A stretch of DNA of 64,000 nt from HXMU1420-2 sp017643305 (GTDB taxonomy: Bacteria; Pseudomonadota; Alphaproteobacteria; Rhodobacterales; Rhodobacteraceae). Within the stretch, counting starts at the first letter, position 1; each line of letters starts with the position of its first letter. The notes under the pieces are model-generated. The model was not told the origin of the DNA and did no database searches. It worked only from the letters and a program-made list of their open reading frames with translations. A program made the position numbers and the translations under genes. Shown here piece by piece: positions 34,268 to 42,589 of this stretch. The stretch spans positions 3,472,001 through 3,536,000 of the forward strand of contig OZ244249.1 of assembly GCA_965217135.1 (NCBI GenBank), in the 5' to 3' direction.

Positions 34268-35106
34268 TCAGCCACCAATTGCGCGCCGTAGGTATAGCTG
34301 TGCCGCTTCAACCATCGACGGTAGGCGACCGATGTGAGGTCGGCGCGCGTTGGGGTTTCCATCGCTGGATCCAAAGGGAGTTTTTTCGGGATTTGATTTT
34401 CCAAAATGGACCGATCCTGCAGAAAGATCAGCTGCTGGAAGTGGATCAGGTCGGTCATTGAGCTTTCATCATCAAACAGCGCCATCCATGGCCAAACATC
34501 GCACAGGTCTTCGGCGAGGGGCTGCACGAAAAGCGCAATGACGTCCCATTCACCCGGACGCGGGGGGCAGGTTTTATAGAGGACAGAGCATGTGGGCGCG
34601 GGAACGCGGTACATGTATTCCGTGGTGATCCCACCGCCCGCCGATTTAGCGGCTTGGGGCTGAAAGAACTCAACCTTGGTGGCCCAGACTTCATCAACCT
34701 CATCGCGGATCTCAACCTTGTAGTCGCGAACCTCTGGATGGGTTTCAGCACCCAAAATGTCCGTATGCACAAAAGGAAAATGGGCGACATCGAGGAAGTT
34801 CTCGACCGCGCGCAGGGGGGAACATTTGACCCGGACGACACCGACATCGACCAAGGTCCTGTCCGGATGATCGGCTTCGGGGATTGTGAAAAGGTCTTTG
34901 TCGGGCGCGCCCAGGCTGGTCCAAAGGTGACCAAACCGCTGCACTACGGGCAGAATGTGCCCACAGCTTTCGACCCTTGGTGTGCCATCATCTGATCCGA
35001 AGACTGTGATCTTTTCACCCAGCAGCAGGCTGTCCTCTCCATCGACGCTAAGGCCGGACAGAAGTCCGACAGGGTACCATGCGTTGCGCACTGCATCTGT
35101 TGTCAT
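34264..35106 (-). CDS. Rieske-less mononuclear-iron oxygenase subunit (NdmC-like)
   Basis: A 280-aa catalytic-domain protein. It starts like a full Rieske oxygenase (RNAWYPVGLLSGL, LLGEKITVFGSDDG), but the [2Fe-2S] domain is missing. The text jumps from VESCGHILPV to VQRFGHLWTSLGAP, where intact relatives carry about 60 residues with the CxH and CxxH motifs. The iron site is complete: ENFLDVAHFPFVHTDI, with Asp three residues before the first His. The ATG overlaps the stop of the Rieske gene by 4 bases. A split like this is known from NdmC. Confidence 0.87.
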   Translation of the reverse strand: MTTDAVRNAWYPVGLLSGLSVDGEDSLLLGEKITVFGSDDGTPRVESCGHILPVVQRFGHLWTSLGAPDKDLFTIPEADHPDRTLVDVGVVRVKCSPLRAVENFLDVAHFPFVHTDILGAETHPEVRDYKVEIRDEVDEVWATKVEFFQPQAAKSAGGGITTEYMYRVPAPTCSVLYKTCPPRPGEWDVIALFVQPLAEDLCDVWPWMALFDDESSMTDLIHFQQLIFLQDRSILENQIPKKLPLDPAMETPTRADLTSVAYRRWLKRHSYTYGAQLVAE

Positions 35107-35744
35107 GCGGCGTCCCCAATTCCCTCAGCGGTGCGGCGCAAAGCTTCTAGAGCGGTGGAGACTTTCACCCGATCCTGCGCACTGGTCGCGGTTGGCAGCA
35201 AAGCAATTACAAGCGCTTCATCCGGCCCATGAACATTCGTGAGCAAAATGGTACCCTGACCGCCAAGCTGTGCTGTGATCACGCCCTCAACTGTCTCGCT
35301 CTGACAGGCGGATGAAATCGCTTCGACGGATGCGCCAATCAAAAGGCTACGCAAAGCGTTGTATCCTGCGAACTGGACGGGCGGATCAACCGGTGACGCC
35401 GCAGCACCCCAGACAACACCATTTACTTCTGTCACTGACACTGGGCCGCAATTGATGGTTTTGGGTGGCTCGACTGCCGGGTGAGCAGGGATCTTTTGGC
35501 AGACACCATCGGTTCCGAAACGCCAGCCATGATAGATACAAGATAGCGTCTCACCGCGCACAAATCCATGCGACAGGCGCATTCCGCGATGCGGGCAGCG
35601 ATCCCCGTTCGCGTAAAGATGACCTGAAGCGGCCCGCCAAACAGCGATCGGGCCTTTTGGCAGCTGCGATGGCACGACGGTCCCGTTTAAAATGTCGGCT
35701 GACACAGCGATTGGTACCCATCGCGCATCGGTATCGGCAGCCAT
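35103..35744 (-). CDS. Stand-alone Rieske [2Fe-2S] protein of the split oxygenase
   Basis: A 213-aa protein with a complete Rieske domain, RCPHRGMRLSHGF and CIYHGWRFGTDG, followed by about 90 residues without a recognised fold and no iron site. It would pass electrons to the separate catalytic subunit. It lacks the FMN and plant-type ferredoxin domains of NdmD, so a separate reductase is needed and none is nearby. The start is taken as ATG at 35744; a GTG at 35801 adds 19 residues. The 8-bp palindrome CTGTACAG (35860-35867) lies upstream. Confidence 0.87.
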   Translation of the reverse strand: MAADTDARWVPIAVSADILNGTVVPSQLPKGPIAVWRAASGHLYANGDRCPHRGMRLSHGFVRGETLSCIYHGWRFGTDGVCQKIPAHPAVEPPKTINCGPVSVTEVNGVVWGAAASPVDPPVQFAGYNALRSLLIGASVEAISSACQSETVEGVITAQLGGQGTILLTNVHGPDEALVIALLPTATSAQDRVKVSTALEALRRTAEGIGDAA

Positions 35745-35960
35745 AACCTTGTATTTCCCATCCCCTGCCAGATTGCCCGGCGTCGCGTACGGACTATGCA
35801 CGCCTTCGTCTTACGTCTTAGGTTCGAGCCCGAGCAAAGCAGACCCGCCTATATTTTGGCTGTACAGTCCTGCAGGGCCTGAACGGCCCATTTCCCCCAC
35901 GGATTCGCAAAACCAAGGCCAAGCTATGCTGAGCTTTTCATCATCGCGCCAAAAAAACAA

Positions 35961-36227
35961 TCAGTCATCAGATGTGGCAGGCCCGCGGGTGATCGATTCA
36001 ACCCATACATCGTACGGCCCAAGGAGGCAGCCAACCTCAAACGCGTCGATCAGATCGGCTTGTCCATCAACCTTGAAAACAGCCTTGCTTGCGTCTGCGT
36101 GAAGTGTTTCGCATCTCAGTCCAAGCTTGCGACTATGGCGTTCAACCCAGGGCAGGAAGTTCGGGCTTTGCAACTCTCCTCGGAGCATGAACTTTTGCGG
36201 CTGGTTTGAAGAGGGGATGTTGGACAC
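35961..36227 (-). CDS. Acylphosphatase-like protein lacking catalytic residues
   Basis: An 88-aa protein with the length and pattern of an acylphosphatase fold: LRGELQSPNFLPWVERHSRK then LGLRC, followed by AVFKVDGQADLIDAFEVGC. In true enzymes the first loop reads GxVQGVxFR and is followed by an Asn; here both Arg and Asn are missing, so hydrolysis is unlikely. The GTG at 36227 is chosen by domain length, with no strong ribosome site. It lies 216 bp upstream of the split-Rieske operon on the same strand. Role unknown. Confidence 0.5.
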   Translation of the reverse strand: MSNIPSSNQPQKFMLRGELQSPNFLPWVERHSRKLGLRCETLHADASKAVFKVDGQADLIDAFEVGCLLGPYDVWVESITRGPATSDD

Positions 36228-36738
36228 GAGATCACTTTGCGGCCGAATTGCTACCGGAAACAGTAAAAGCATTGCGCGCGAATGAAAGATGAAAACCGCC
36301 CTCTGGTCCGACCGTAAAGCGCGAAAAGTAAACTCTAGGCGCATAGTCTGGACGGCGGGTTTGTACGCATACCTTCTGGTTTGTTTTGGACTGTTCAGCA
36401 AGTTACACGAATAGCCGGTCCGGTAAATTGATGCCCAAATGAGAATGCTGATCACAAAGTTTCTTTAACCCGGCAACCCGGCCGCGGTCAGCCACGAATG
36501 TATCGTCCAATCCATGCCCATATATGAGACGCGAACGGCTTGGGCGGGATATGGAGCACCACCATTGCGGCCGTTGCCAGGGCGACCACTGAACCAATCT
36601 TCCTGAAACCCTTGATCAGCCTTACCTTAGTGGTCCAGTTTGAATGTTAGTGCGTGATCAGCCTAGGGTCTTTCTGAACGCTGGTTTCCGGCGCCGGTGG
36701 GCGGTGCGCTCCGCCTCGGGCTCAAACCAATGGCGCTG
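36228..36738. other. Intergenic stretch with probable IS debris
   Basis: About 510 bases without a gene I can support. Short open frames on the minus strand lack start signals and recognisable domains. The stretch borders an IS3 OrfA remnant, so part of it may be decayed insertion-sequence DNA. Confidence 0.4.
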
Positions 36739-36861
36739 CTATGTCAGGATCCTCCAGCGTTAAAATGTCTGCTTGGTCGAACCAATCTGCCGGATGGCAT
36801 CCATGCGTGGCATAGCTGGCCCCGCTAGAATATAAGCCTGTCGCGCAAGCACATCATCTTT
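36739..36861 (-). pseudogene. IS3-family OrfA fragment
   Basis: The minus-strand frame reads RQAYILAGPAMPRMDAIRQ and then IGSTKQTF, a TAA stop and RWR. This matches the helix-turn-helix of IS3 OrfA proteins, in which the motif is (M)PRxDAIRQIGVTEQTYYRWR. A second stop follows five codons later. Only this core is left; it is a dead remnant at the edge of the accessory region. Confidence 0.6.
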
Positions 36862-36891
36862 GCTCGTCTGAAATGGTACGAGGCATCGCTC

Positions 36892-37581
36892 TCAGCTTGG
36901 GAACACGTCGTGCAGAGACGTCGGAGCCGTAGGACGGTCGGACAGGTCCAGTTGCGTCAGCAGGTCCAGCAAATGATCTTTCATCAGGTCCTCCGCTCGG
37001 TCGGCATCCTGCGCTCGCAGCGCCTCGATCAGTTCGTGATGCGCGTTGCTTTCACACAGTGCGGTGCGACGACGCCAATAAAGTGCGATTACCAGCGATG
37101 AACGGGAAATCAGCTGGTGCAGGAAATCTTCAATGATCTTCTGATCGGCGATGCGGGCGATTTCCAAGTGGAATTCCCCAGACAGCTTCAAAGCAAGCCC
37201 CGCCTCGCCCCGGTCCAGTGCTTCGTGTTCCAGCGCAATGTGCCGTTCCAGCACCTTCATGTCTCGCGCCGTTGCCGCTTCGGCCGCCGCGCGTGCTGTT
37301 TGCGGTTCCAGCAGTACCCGGGTCTGAAACACCTCGCGAGCTTCGCGTAGCGTGGGCCGCGCCACAAAAGCTCCACGGTTGCGTTCGATTGTAACCAATC
37401 CGTCATGCGCCATGCTGCGCAACGCCTGCCGGACAAGCGTCCGGCTAACACCAAAGATGTCGCCGACCTCATCTTCGCGCAGCCGCGTTCCAGGCTGGAT
37501 ACGGTGTTCGTGGACCGCTTCGGTCAACTGGTTAACAATATCTTCAACAGTATTTACGGGCGTGGACACAATATTTGGCAT
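36892..37581 (-). CDS. GntR family regulator, FCD (FadR) subfamily
   Basis: A 229-aa regulator with an N-terminal winged helix (IQPGTRLREDEVGDIFGVSR, then TLVRQALRSMAHDGLV) and a C-terminal all-helical FCD ligand domain. The ATG at 37581 has AGGAG upstream; 59 more codons are open upstream but would cover the operator. It diverges from the ABC importer and racemase operon. A GntR-type operator sits between them, so it probably controls that operon and itself. Confidence 0.9.
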   Translation of the reverse strand: MPNIVSTPVNTVEDIVNQLTEAVHEHRIQPGTRLREDEVGDIFGVSRTLVRQALRSMAHDGLVTIERNRGAFVARPTLREAREVFQTRVLLEPQTARAAAEAATARDMKVLERHIALEHEALDRGEAGLALKLSGEFHLEIARIADQKIIEDFLHQLISRSSLVIALYWRRRTALCESNAHHELIEALRAQDADRAEDLMKDHLLDLLTQLDLSDRPTAPTSLHDVFPS

Positions 37582-37652
37582 CACTAATCTCCTGATTCCG
37601 ACCGTGCCGTTGCGCGGCATATGGCTCAAGGTTGGATGCGAAGCAATTTCAT

Positions 37653-37664
37653 ATCGTATACAAT
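37653..37664. promoter_or_regulatory. GntR/FCD-type operator
   Basis: ATCGTATACAAT is a near-palindrome around GTATAC that fits the FCD-GntR pattern TnGTATACnA. It lies 72 bp from the gntR start and 137 bp from the ATPase start, in an AT-rich promoter-like stretch. Confidence 0.6.
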
Positions 37665-37800
37665 ATTTGCTTATTTTTCGAACAAAATTTGCTAACATTG
37701 CATATTTTTCACGCCCCAACCCCTTGACGCAGAGCAATGATGCGAAAAATCTTGGCACATGATCCCGTCTGTCTCAGGCTGGTGTCGCCGGAGAAAAGAC

Positions 37801-38784
37801 ATGAAAAATAAGCTAGACCTCGAACTCGTCAGCCTGACAAAACGCTATGGCCAGACCTTGGCCGTAGACGAAATCAGTTATCATTTTGGCGTGGGAACCT
37901 ATGCCTGCCTACTCGGGCCGTCGGGCTGCGGCAAGTCTTCCACCCTGCGGATGATCGCAGGGCACGAATCGGTGTCGTCTGGCGCGGTCACACTGGGCGG
38001 GCGAGACATCTCCAACCTACCCCCGGCCAAACGCGGCACAGCCATGATGTTCCAGAACTACGCGCTGTTCCCACACCTGACCGTGATCGACAATGTCGCC
38101 TTCAGCCTGAAGATGCGCGGCGTCGCGGCCGAGGAACGGCGCAAGCGTGCCATGTCGATGCTGGACCTGGTTGATATGGCTGCTTTGTCCGACCGCCTGC
38201 CAGCGCAATTGTCCGGCGGCCAGCAACAGCGCGCTGCGCTGGCGCGCGCCCTGATCACCGAACCGGATGTCCTTTTGCTGGACGAACCACTGTCGGCATT
38301 GGACCCGTTCCTGCGCATCCGCATGAGGGCGGAATTGAAAAAGCTGCAACGCGAACTGGGCATCACGTTCATACACGTCACCCATGGGCAGGAAGAAGCG
38401 CTGGCACTTGCAGACGAAATCGTGGTCATGAACAACGCAATCATCGAACAGGCCGGGCGCACACGTGACGTGTTCGAAGCCCCCAAGACCGCCTTTGTGG
38501 CGCTCTTTCTGGGCTCGCACAATGTGGTGTCGATGCCCGAAGGCAAAGTCGCGATTCGGACCGATGCCATCCGACTGACAAAACCAGAGGCGGCCAAGCT
38601 GCCTGGAACGATCACCAATATCGAATACCAGGGCACACATGTGGCGTTGACGGCTGCGATCCCGGGAAACCAGGACGTGACCGCGCTGCTGCCCGACAAG
38701 GATTTCTTCGGGAACCCGAAGGATGTGGGAGAGGCTATCGGCCTCGACTGGAAAGCCGAGGCGGCCCACGCCCTGGCAAGCTAA
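37801..38784 (+). CDS. ABC transporter ATP-binding protein (polyamine/iron class)
   Basis: A 327-aa ATPase. Walker A is GPSGCGKSS, the signature LSGGQQQR, Walker B VLLLDEPL, and the switch His lies in VTHGQEEA, where the usual DQEE is GQEE. A short TOBE domain follows. The ATG at 37801 has GGAG upstream. It is first in an operon with a binding protein, two permeases and a racemase homologue. Confidence 0.9.
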   Translation: MKNKLDLELVSLTKRYGQTLAVDEISYHFGVGTYACLLGPSGCGKSSTLRMIAGHESVSSGAVTLGGRDISNLPPAKRGTAMMFQNYALFPHLTVIDNVAFSLKMRGVAAEERRKRAMSMLDLVDMAALSDRLPAQLSGGQQQRAALARALITEPDVLLLDEPLSALDPFLRIRMRAELKKLQRELGITFIHVTHGQEEALALADEIVVMNNAIIEQAGRTRDVFEAPKTAFVALFLGSHNVVSMPEGKVAIRTDAIRLTKPEAAKLPGTITNIEYQGTHVALTAAIPGNQDVTALLPDKDFFGNPKDVGEAIGLDWKAEAAHALAS

Positions 38785-38810
38785 GAAAAGTTCAAAACGA
38801 GGAAACTGCC

Positions 38811-40085
38811 ATGACGACAATTTCAAAAATACGCTATTCGCGTCGGTCCATGCTGAAAGCAGGTGGCGCGGCGGTGGCGGCCGCCGCGCTTCCGGCTCCA
38901 ATGGTATGGGGACAAGAGACGAAAAACATCACCTTGCGCCAGTTTGGCACCGGGGTGTCCAACCTCAACGAGGTTGCGATGAAAGTCAAAGAGGATTTGG
39001 GCTTCACCCTGGAAATGACTGCACTGGATTCCGACAGCGTGACCCAGCGCGCGGCGACCCAGCCGGACAGCTTTGACATTGCCGATATCGAATACTGGAT
39101 CTGCAAGAAAGTCTGGCCAACCGGCAACCTGCAGGCGATGGACACCTCCAAGATTGCCAATTACGACAAGATCGTTGGCACCTTCCGCTCGGGCAAACTG
39201 ACACCTGAATCGGTCATTGCACAGGGTACCGCCCCGCACACAGTAGGCTTCACCAGCGGTCAGAACGGCAAGGATTTCGTACAGGAAGAGTCCGGCTGGA
39301 TGACCCTGATCCCCACGATCTACAACGCGGACACGCTGGGCATCCGCCCTGACCTGATCGGCCGTCCGATCAACAATTGGTCCGAACTGCTCAACCCCGA
39401 ATTCAAGGGCAAGGCCTCGATCCTCGACATTTCGTCGATCGGCATCATGGACATGGCAATGGTCGTGGAATCCATGGGCGAATACAAATACCCTGACAAG
39501 GGCAACATGACCAAGGAAGAGATCGACCTGACGCTCGGTATCTTCACCGAGGCCAAGAAAGCCGGTCAGTTCCGCGCCTTCTGGAAGTCCTTCGACGAAA
39601 GCGTGAACCTGATGGCCTCGGGCGAGGTTGTGATCCAGTCCATGTGGTCGCCTGCCATCACCGCCGTTCGCAGCCAGGGCATTCCTTGCGTCTACCAGCC
39701 GCTGGAAGAAGGCTATCGGTCCTGGGGTGGCGGCATCGGCCTGTCGGCTTCGCTGTCCGGAATGGAGCTGGACGCGGCCTATGAATACATCAACTGGTAT
39801 CTCTCCGGTTGGGTTGGCGGCTTCTTGATGCGCCAGGGCTACTATTCGGCTGTGCCGGAAACCTCCAAGAACTTCATGAGCGAAGACGAATGGGGCTTCT
39901 GGTTCGAAGGCAAACCGGCCCAGGGCGACATCGCCAACCCGTTCGGCAAGGTCATGGAAAAGGCCGGCGCAGTACGCGACGGCGGCTCCTTCTACGACCG
40001 GATGGGCGCCGTCGCCTGCTGGAACGCCGTTATGGACGAAAACCAGTACATGGTTCGCAAGTGGAACGAATTTATCGCCGCTTGA
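38811..40085 (+). CDS. ABC transporter substrate-binding protein, Tat signal
   Basis: A 424-aa periplasmic binding protein of the extracellular solute-binding family used with polyamine-type importers. The N-terminus YSRRSMLKAGGAAVAAAALP is a clear twin-arginine signal. The mature part includes TLRQFGTGVSNLNEVAMKVK and RSWGGGIGLSASLSG. Ligand unknown; the racemase at the operon end hints at an amino acid, hydantoin or ureide-type compound. A strong stem-loop follows its stop. Confidence 0.88.
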   Translation: MTTISKIRYSRRSMLKAGGAAVAAAALPAPMVWGQETKNITLRQFGTGVSNLNEVAMKVKEDLGFTLEMTALDSDSVTQRAATQPDSFDIADIEYWICKKVWPTGNLQAMDTSKIANYDKIVGTFRSGKLTPESVIAQGTAPHTVGFTSGQNGKDFVQEESGWMTLIPTIYNADTLGIRPDLIGRPINNWSELLNPEFKGKASILDISSIGIMDMAMVVESMGEYKYPDKGNMTKEEIDLTLGIFTEAKKAGQFRAFWKSFDESVNLMASGEVVIQSMWSPAITAVRSQGIPCVYQPLEEGYRSWGGGIGLSASLSGMELDAAYEYINWYLSGWVGGFLMRQGYYSAVPETSKNFMSEDEWGFWFEGKPAQGDIANPFGKVMEKAGAVRDGGSFYDRMGAVACWNAVMDENQYMVRKWNEFIAA

Positions 40086-40096
40086 TCACAAACGGT

Positions 40097-40117
40097 CCGG
40101 GGGGCATCGCCCCCCGG
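40097..40117 (+). terminator. GC-rich intercistronic stem-loop
   Basis: CCGGGGGGC and GCCCCCCGG form a perfect 9-bp stem with an ATC loop, extendable by flanking pairs. No T-run follows. Its place right after the binding-protein gene suggests an attenuator or an mRNA 3'-end stabiliser that keeps binding-protein mRNA above permease mRNA. Confidence 0.6.
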
Positions 40118-40144
40118 ATCCCCGATTGAATAAAAGGACCCGCC

Positions 40145-40996
40145 GTGCGCAAGACGTCGATCACCGGCTGGCTGCTGGCCTCACCGCTGTCTCTTATCCT
40201 GTTGGTGTTTTTGGCCGCCCCGATCGCGATGATCGTGGTGGTCAGTTTCTGGGGCGCGACCGAATGGGCGATCTACCCGGCGTTCGAGTTCGAAAATTAC
40301 GAATTCCTTCTGACCTCGTCCGTCACATACCGGGTCTTTCTAAACACGTTCAAATATGCCGCGATCACCTGGGCCTGTACCCTCGTAATCGGTTTTACTG
40401 TGGCCTATTACCTGGCCTTCCATATCCGGACGCTGACCTGGCAGATTGTCCTGTTCCTTCTGTGCACTATCCCGTTCCTGACCTCCAACATCATTCGCAT
40501 GATTTCCTGGATCCCGTTCCTGGGCCGCAATGGGCTGGCCAATTCCGCCCTGATCTCCTGGGGCGTCATCGATGAACCTGTGGAGTGGCTGTTATTCAGC
40601 GATTTCAGCGTAATCCTTGCCTTTGTCCACCTCTACACGCTGTTCATGGTCGTCCCGATCTTCAACACGATGATGCGAATCGACAAATCCCTGATCGAAG
40701 CCGCCGCTGATGCCGGGGCCTCGGGCTGGCAGACCCTGTGGCAGGTGATCGTGCCGCTGACGAAACCCGGCATTATGATCGGCACGATCTTTGTGCTGGC
40801 GCTGGTGATGGGCGATTTCATCACCGTGCGGTTCATGTCAGGCAGTCAGTCGGCCAATGTTGGCCGGATGATCCAGAACGACATCGCGCTGCTGCAATAC
40901 CCCTCGGCTTCGGCCACGGCGGTGATCCTGCTGGTCACCGTGCTTTTGCTGATCGGAACCCTGCTGCGGTTCGTCGACATCCGGAAGGAGTTGTGA
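40145..40996 (+). CDS. ABC transporter permease (PotB-like)
   Basis: A 283-aa permease with about six membrane helices. The EAA loop is LIEAAADAGASGWQTLWQV, followed by IVPLTKPGIMIG. It starts with GTG at 40145 and AAGGA upstream, just after the stem-loop. Its stop shares one base with the ATG of the next permease (TGATG). Confidence 0.9.
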   Translation: MRKTSITGWLLASPLSLILLVFLAAPIAMIVVVSFWGATEWAIYPAFEFENYEFLLTSSVTYRVFLNTFKYAAITWACTLVIGFTVAYYLAFHIRTLTWQIVLFLLCTIPFLTSNIIRMISWIPFLGRNGLANSALISWGVIDEPVEWLLFSDFSVILAFVHLYTLFMVVPIFNTMMRIDKSLIEAAADAGASGWQTLWQVIVPLTKPGIMIGTIFVLALVMGDFITVRFMSGSQSANVGRMIQNDIALLQYPSASATAVILLVTVLLLIGTLLRFVDIRKEL

Positions 40997-41835
40997 TGGA
41001 ACCGCGCCCCAGATCATTCTACGTCCTCAGCGTCTTTTTCATCCTGTTCCTGATCTTCTTGTACGGGCCCACGCTAACCATTGCAGTGCTGTCCTTTCAG
41101 GGACCGGGCGGCGGGCTGACCTTCCCCATGCGGGGGGTGTCGCTGCATTGGTTCCGGGACCTGTTCGAACAACAAGCCGTGGGTGATATCTGGGGGTCGT
41201 TTTCCCGATCCTTCATTCTGGGCCTGATGGTTATGGTCACCACAGTGGTGGTTTCAGTCATGGGCGGGCTGGCGTTTCGCCGGCGCTTTGCCGGGTCAAC
41301 GGCACTGTTTTATCTGATCATCACCTCGCTGGTGATCCCGTCGATTCTCATTTCGCTGGGCGTTGGTCTCATCTGGTCGCAATCAGGCCTGCCGGTGCAC
41401 TGGTCCACGTCCGGGTTTGGCGCACAACTGACATGGACGCTGCCCTTCGGCCTGCTGATCATGTTTGCGGTCTTCAACCGTTTCGATCCTTCCTACGAAG
41501 AAGCCGCCCGCGATCTGGGGGCCAGCCCATGGCAAGTAATCCGTCATGTTGTCCTGCCGATCATTGCGCCTTCATTGATCGGTGTTGCCCTGTTTGGGTT
41601 CACCCTCAGCTATGATGAATTCGCCCGCACATTGCTGACATCCGGCAGCTACAACACACTGCCGCTGGAAATCTTTGGGATGACAACCAACGTCACGACC
41701 CCGGTGCTGTTCGCGCTCGGAACGCTGACCACGGCCTTTTCGCTGGTCATCATCGGGGTTTTTCTGCTGATCGTATGGGTCACCAACCGCCGTCGGGCCA
41801 AGCTGGGGTCGGATGCAGGCCAAGGAATGGTCTGA
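40996..41835 (+). CDS. ABC transporter permease (PotC-like)
   Basis: A 279-aa permease with about six helices. The EAA loop is YEEAARDLGASPWQVIRHVV. I chose the ATG at 40996, coupled to the previous stop; longer open sequence upstream lies inside the first permease. Its own stop shares a base with the racemase start. Confidence 0.9.
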   Translation: MEPRPRSFYVLSVFFILFLIFLYGPTLTIAVLSFQGPGGGLTFPMRGVSLHWFRDLFEQQAVGDIWGSFSRSFILGLMVMVTTVVVSVMGGLAFRRRFAGSTALFYLIITSLVIPSILISLGVGLIWSQSGLPVHWSTSGFGAQLTWTLPFGLLIMFAVFNRFDPSYEEAARDLGASPWQVIRHVVLPIIAPSLIGVALFGFTLSYDEFARTLLTSGSYNTLPLEIFGMTTNVTTPVLFALGTLTTAFSLVIIGVFLLIVWVTNRRRAKLGSDAGQGMV

Positions 41836-42485
41836 TGACAGCGGTCATCATCAACCCCAACTCCACCAGTTCGATGACCGATGCGATGTTGGCTGTTGCC
41901 CGCCAAGCGGCCCCCGGAATGCAATTCGAAGGCTGGACCTCCTCCAAGGGCCCACCATCGATCCAGGGGCCAGCGGACGGGGTGGCAGCAACGCCACCTT
42001 TTCTGGACCTTGTGCGCAAGGCGGCAGACCAAGGCGCAGATGGTATTATCGTCGGCTGTTTCGACGATACAGCGCTTGCCGAAGCTACCACCATTGCCCC
42101 CTGCCCCGTGATCGGACTGGGACAAGCTACGTATCACTACGCAGCCCTGCGCCAATGGCGCTTCAGTGTCGTCACGACCCTGTCGGTGTCCGTGCCGGTG
42201 CTGGAGGGGAATATCAAAAGCCTCGGGCTGGGGGGATACCTGGCGCGGGTTCGGGCATCAGAGGTGCCGGTTCTGGAATTGGAGGATGATCCCGCAAGTG
42301 CTGCGACGCATGTCACGGCAGAGGCCAAGCTGGCCTTGGCCGAGGATGACATATCTGCCGTGATCCTAGGCTGTGCCGGTATGGTACAGGTGGTGAATGC
42401 AGTTCGGTCCGCACTGACCATCCCGGTGATCGACCCGGTGGTCTGCGCCGCGCGAAGCCTGACCTGGCTGTCACAGGATCTTTAA
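41835..42485 (+). CDS. Asp/Glu/hydantoin racemase family protein
   Basis: A 216-aa racemase of the hydantoin/allantoin racemase group. It begins AVIINPNSTSSMTDAM and has the two catalytic Cys contexts VGCFDDTAL and LGCAGM. Family members interconvert D and L forms of hydantoins, allantoin, Asp or Glu; which applies here is unknown. The ATG shares a base with the permease stop (TGATG), so its substrate is probably what the importer brings in or a product of it. Confidence 0.87.
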   Translation: MTAVIINPNSTSSMTDAMLAVARQAAPGMQFEGWTSSKGPPSIQGPADGVAATPPFLDLVRKAADQGADGIIVGCFDDTALAEATTIAPCPVIGLGQATYHYAALRQWRFSVVTTLSVSVPVLEGNIKSLGLGGYLARVRASEVPVLELEDDPASAATHVTAEAKLALAEDDISAVILGCAGMVQVVNAVRSALTIPVIDPVVCAARSLTWLSQDL

Positions 42486-42589
42486 ACCATCCCATAAACA
42501 GAAATAGTTTACGCGACCCCCTAGCGTTTAACCTTTTGCTCAGGAATTCCCGCTTGAATGGACCCAATATAGTTAATGGGTTCTGAACA

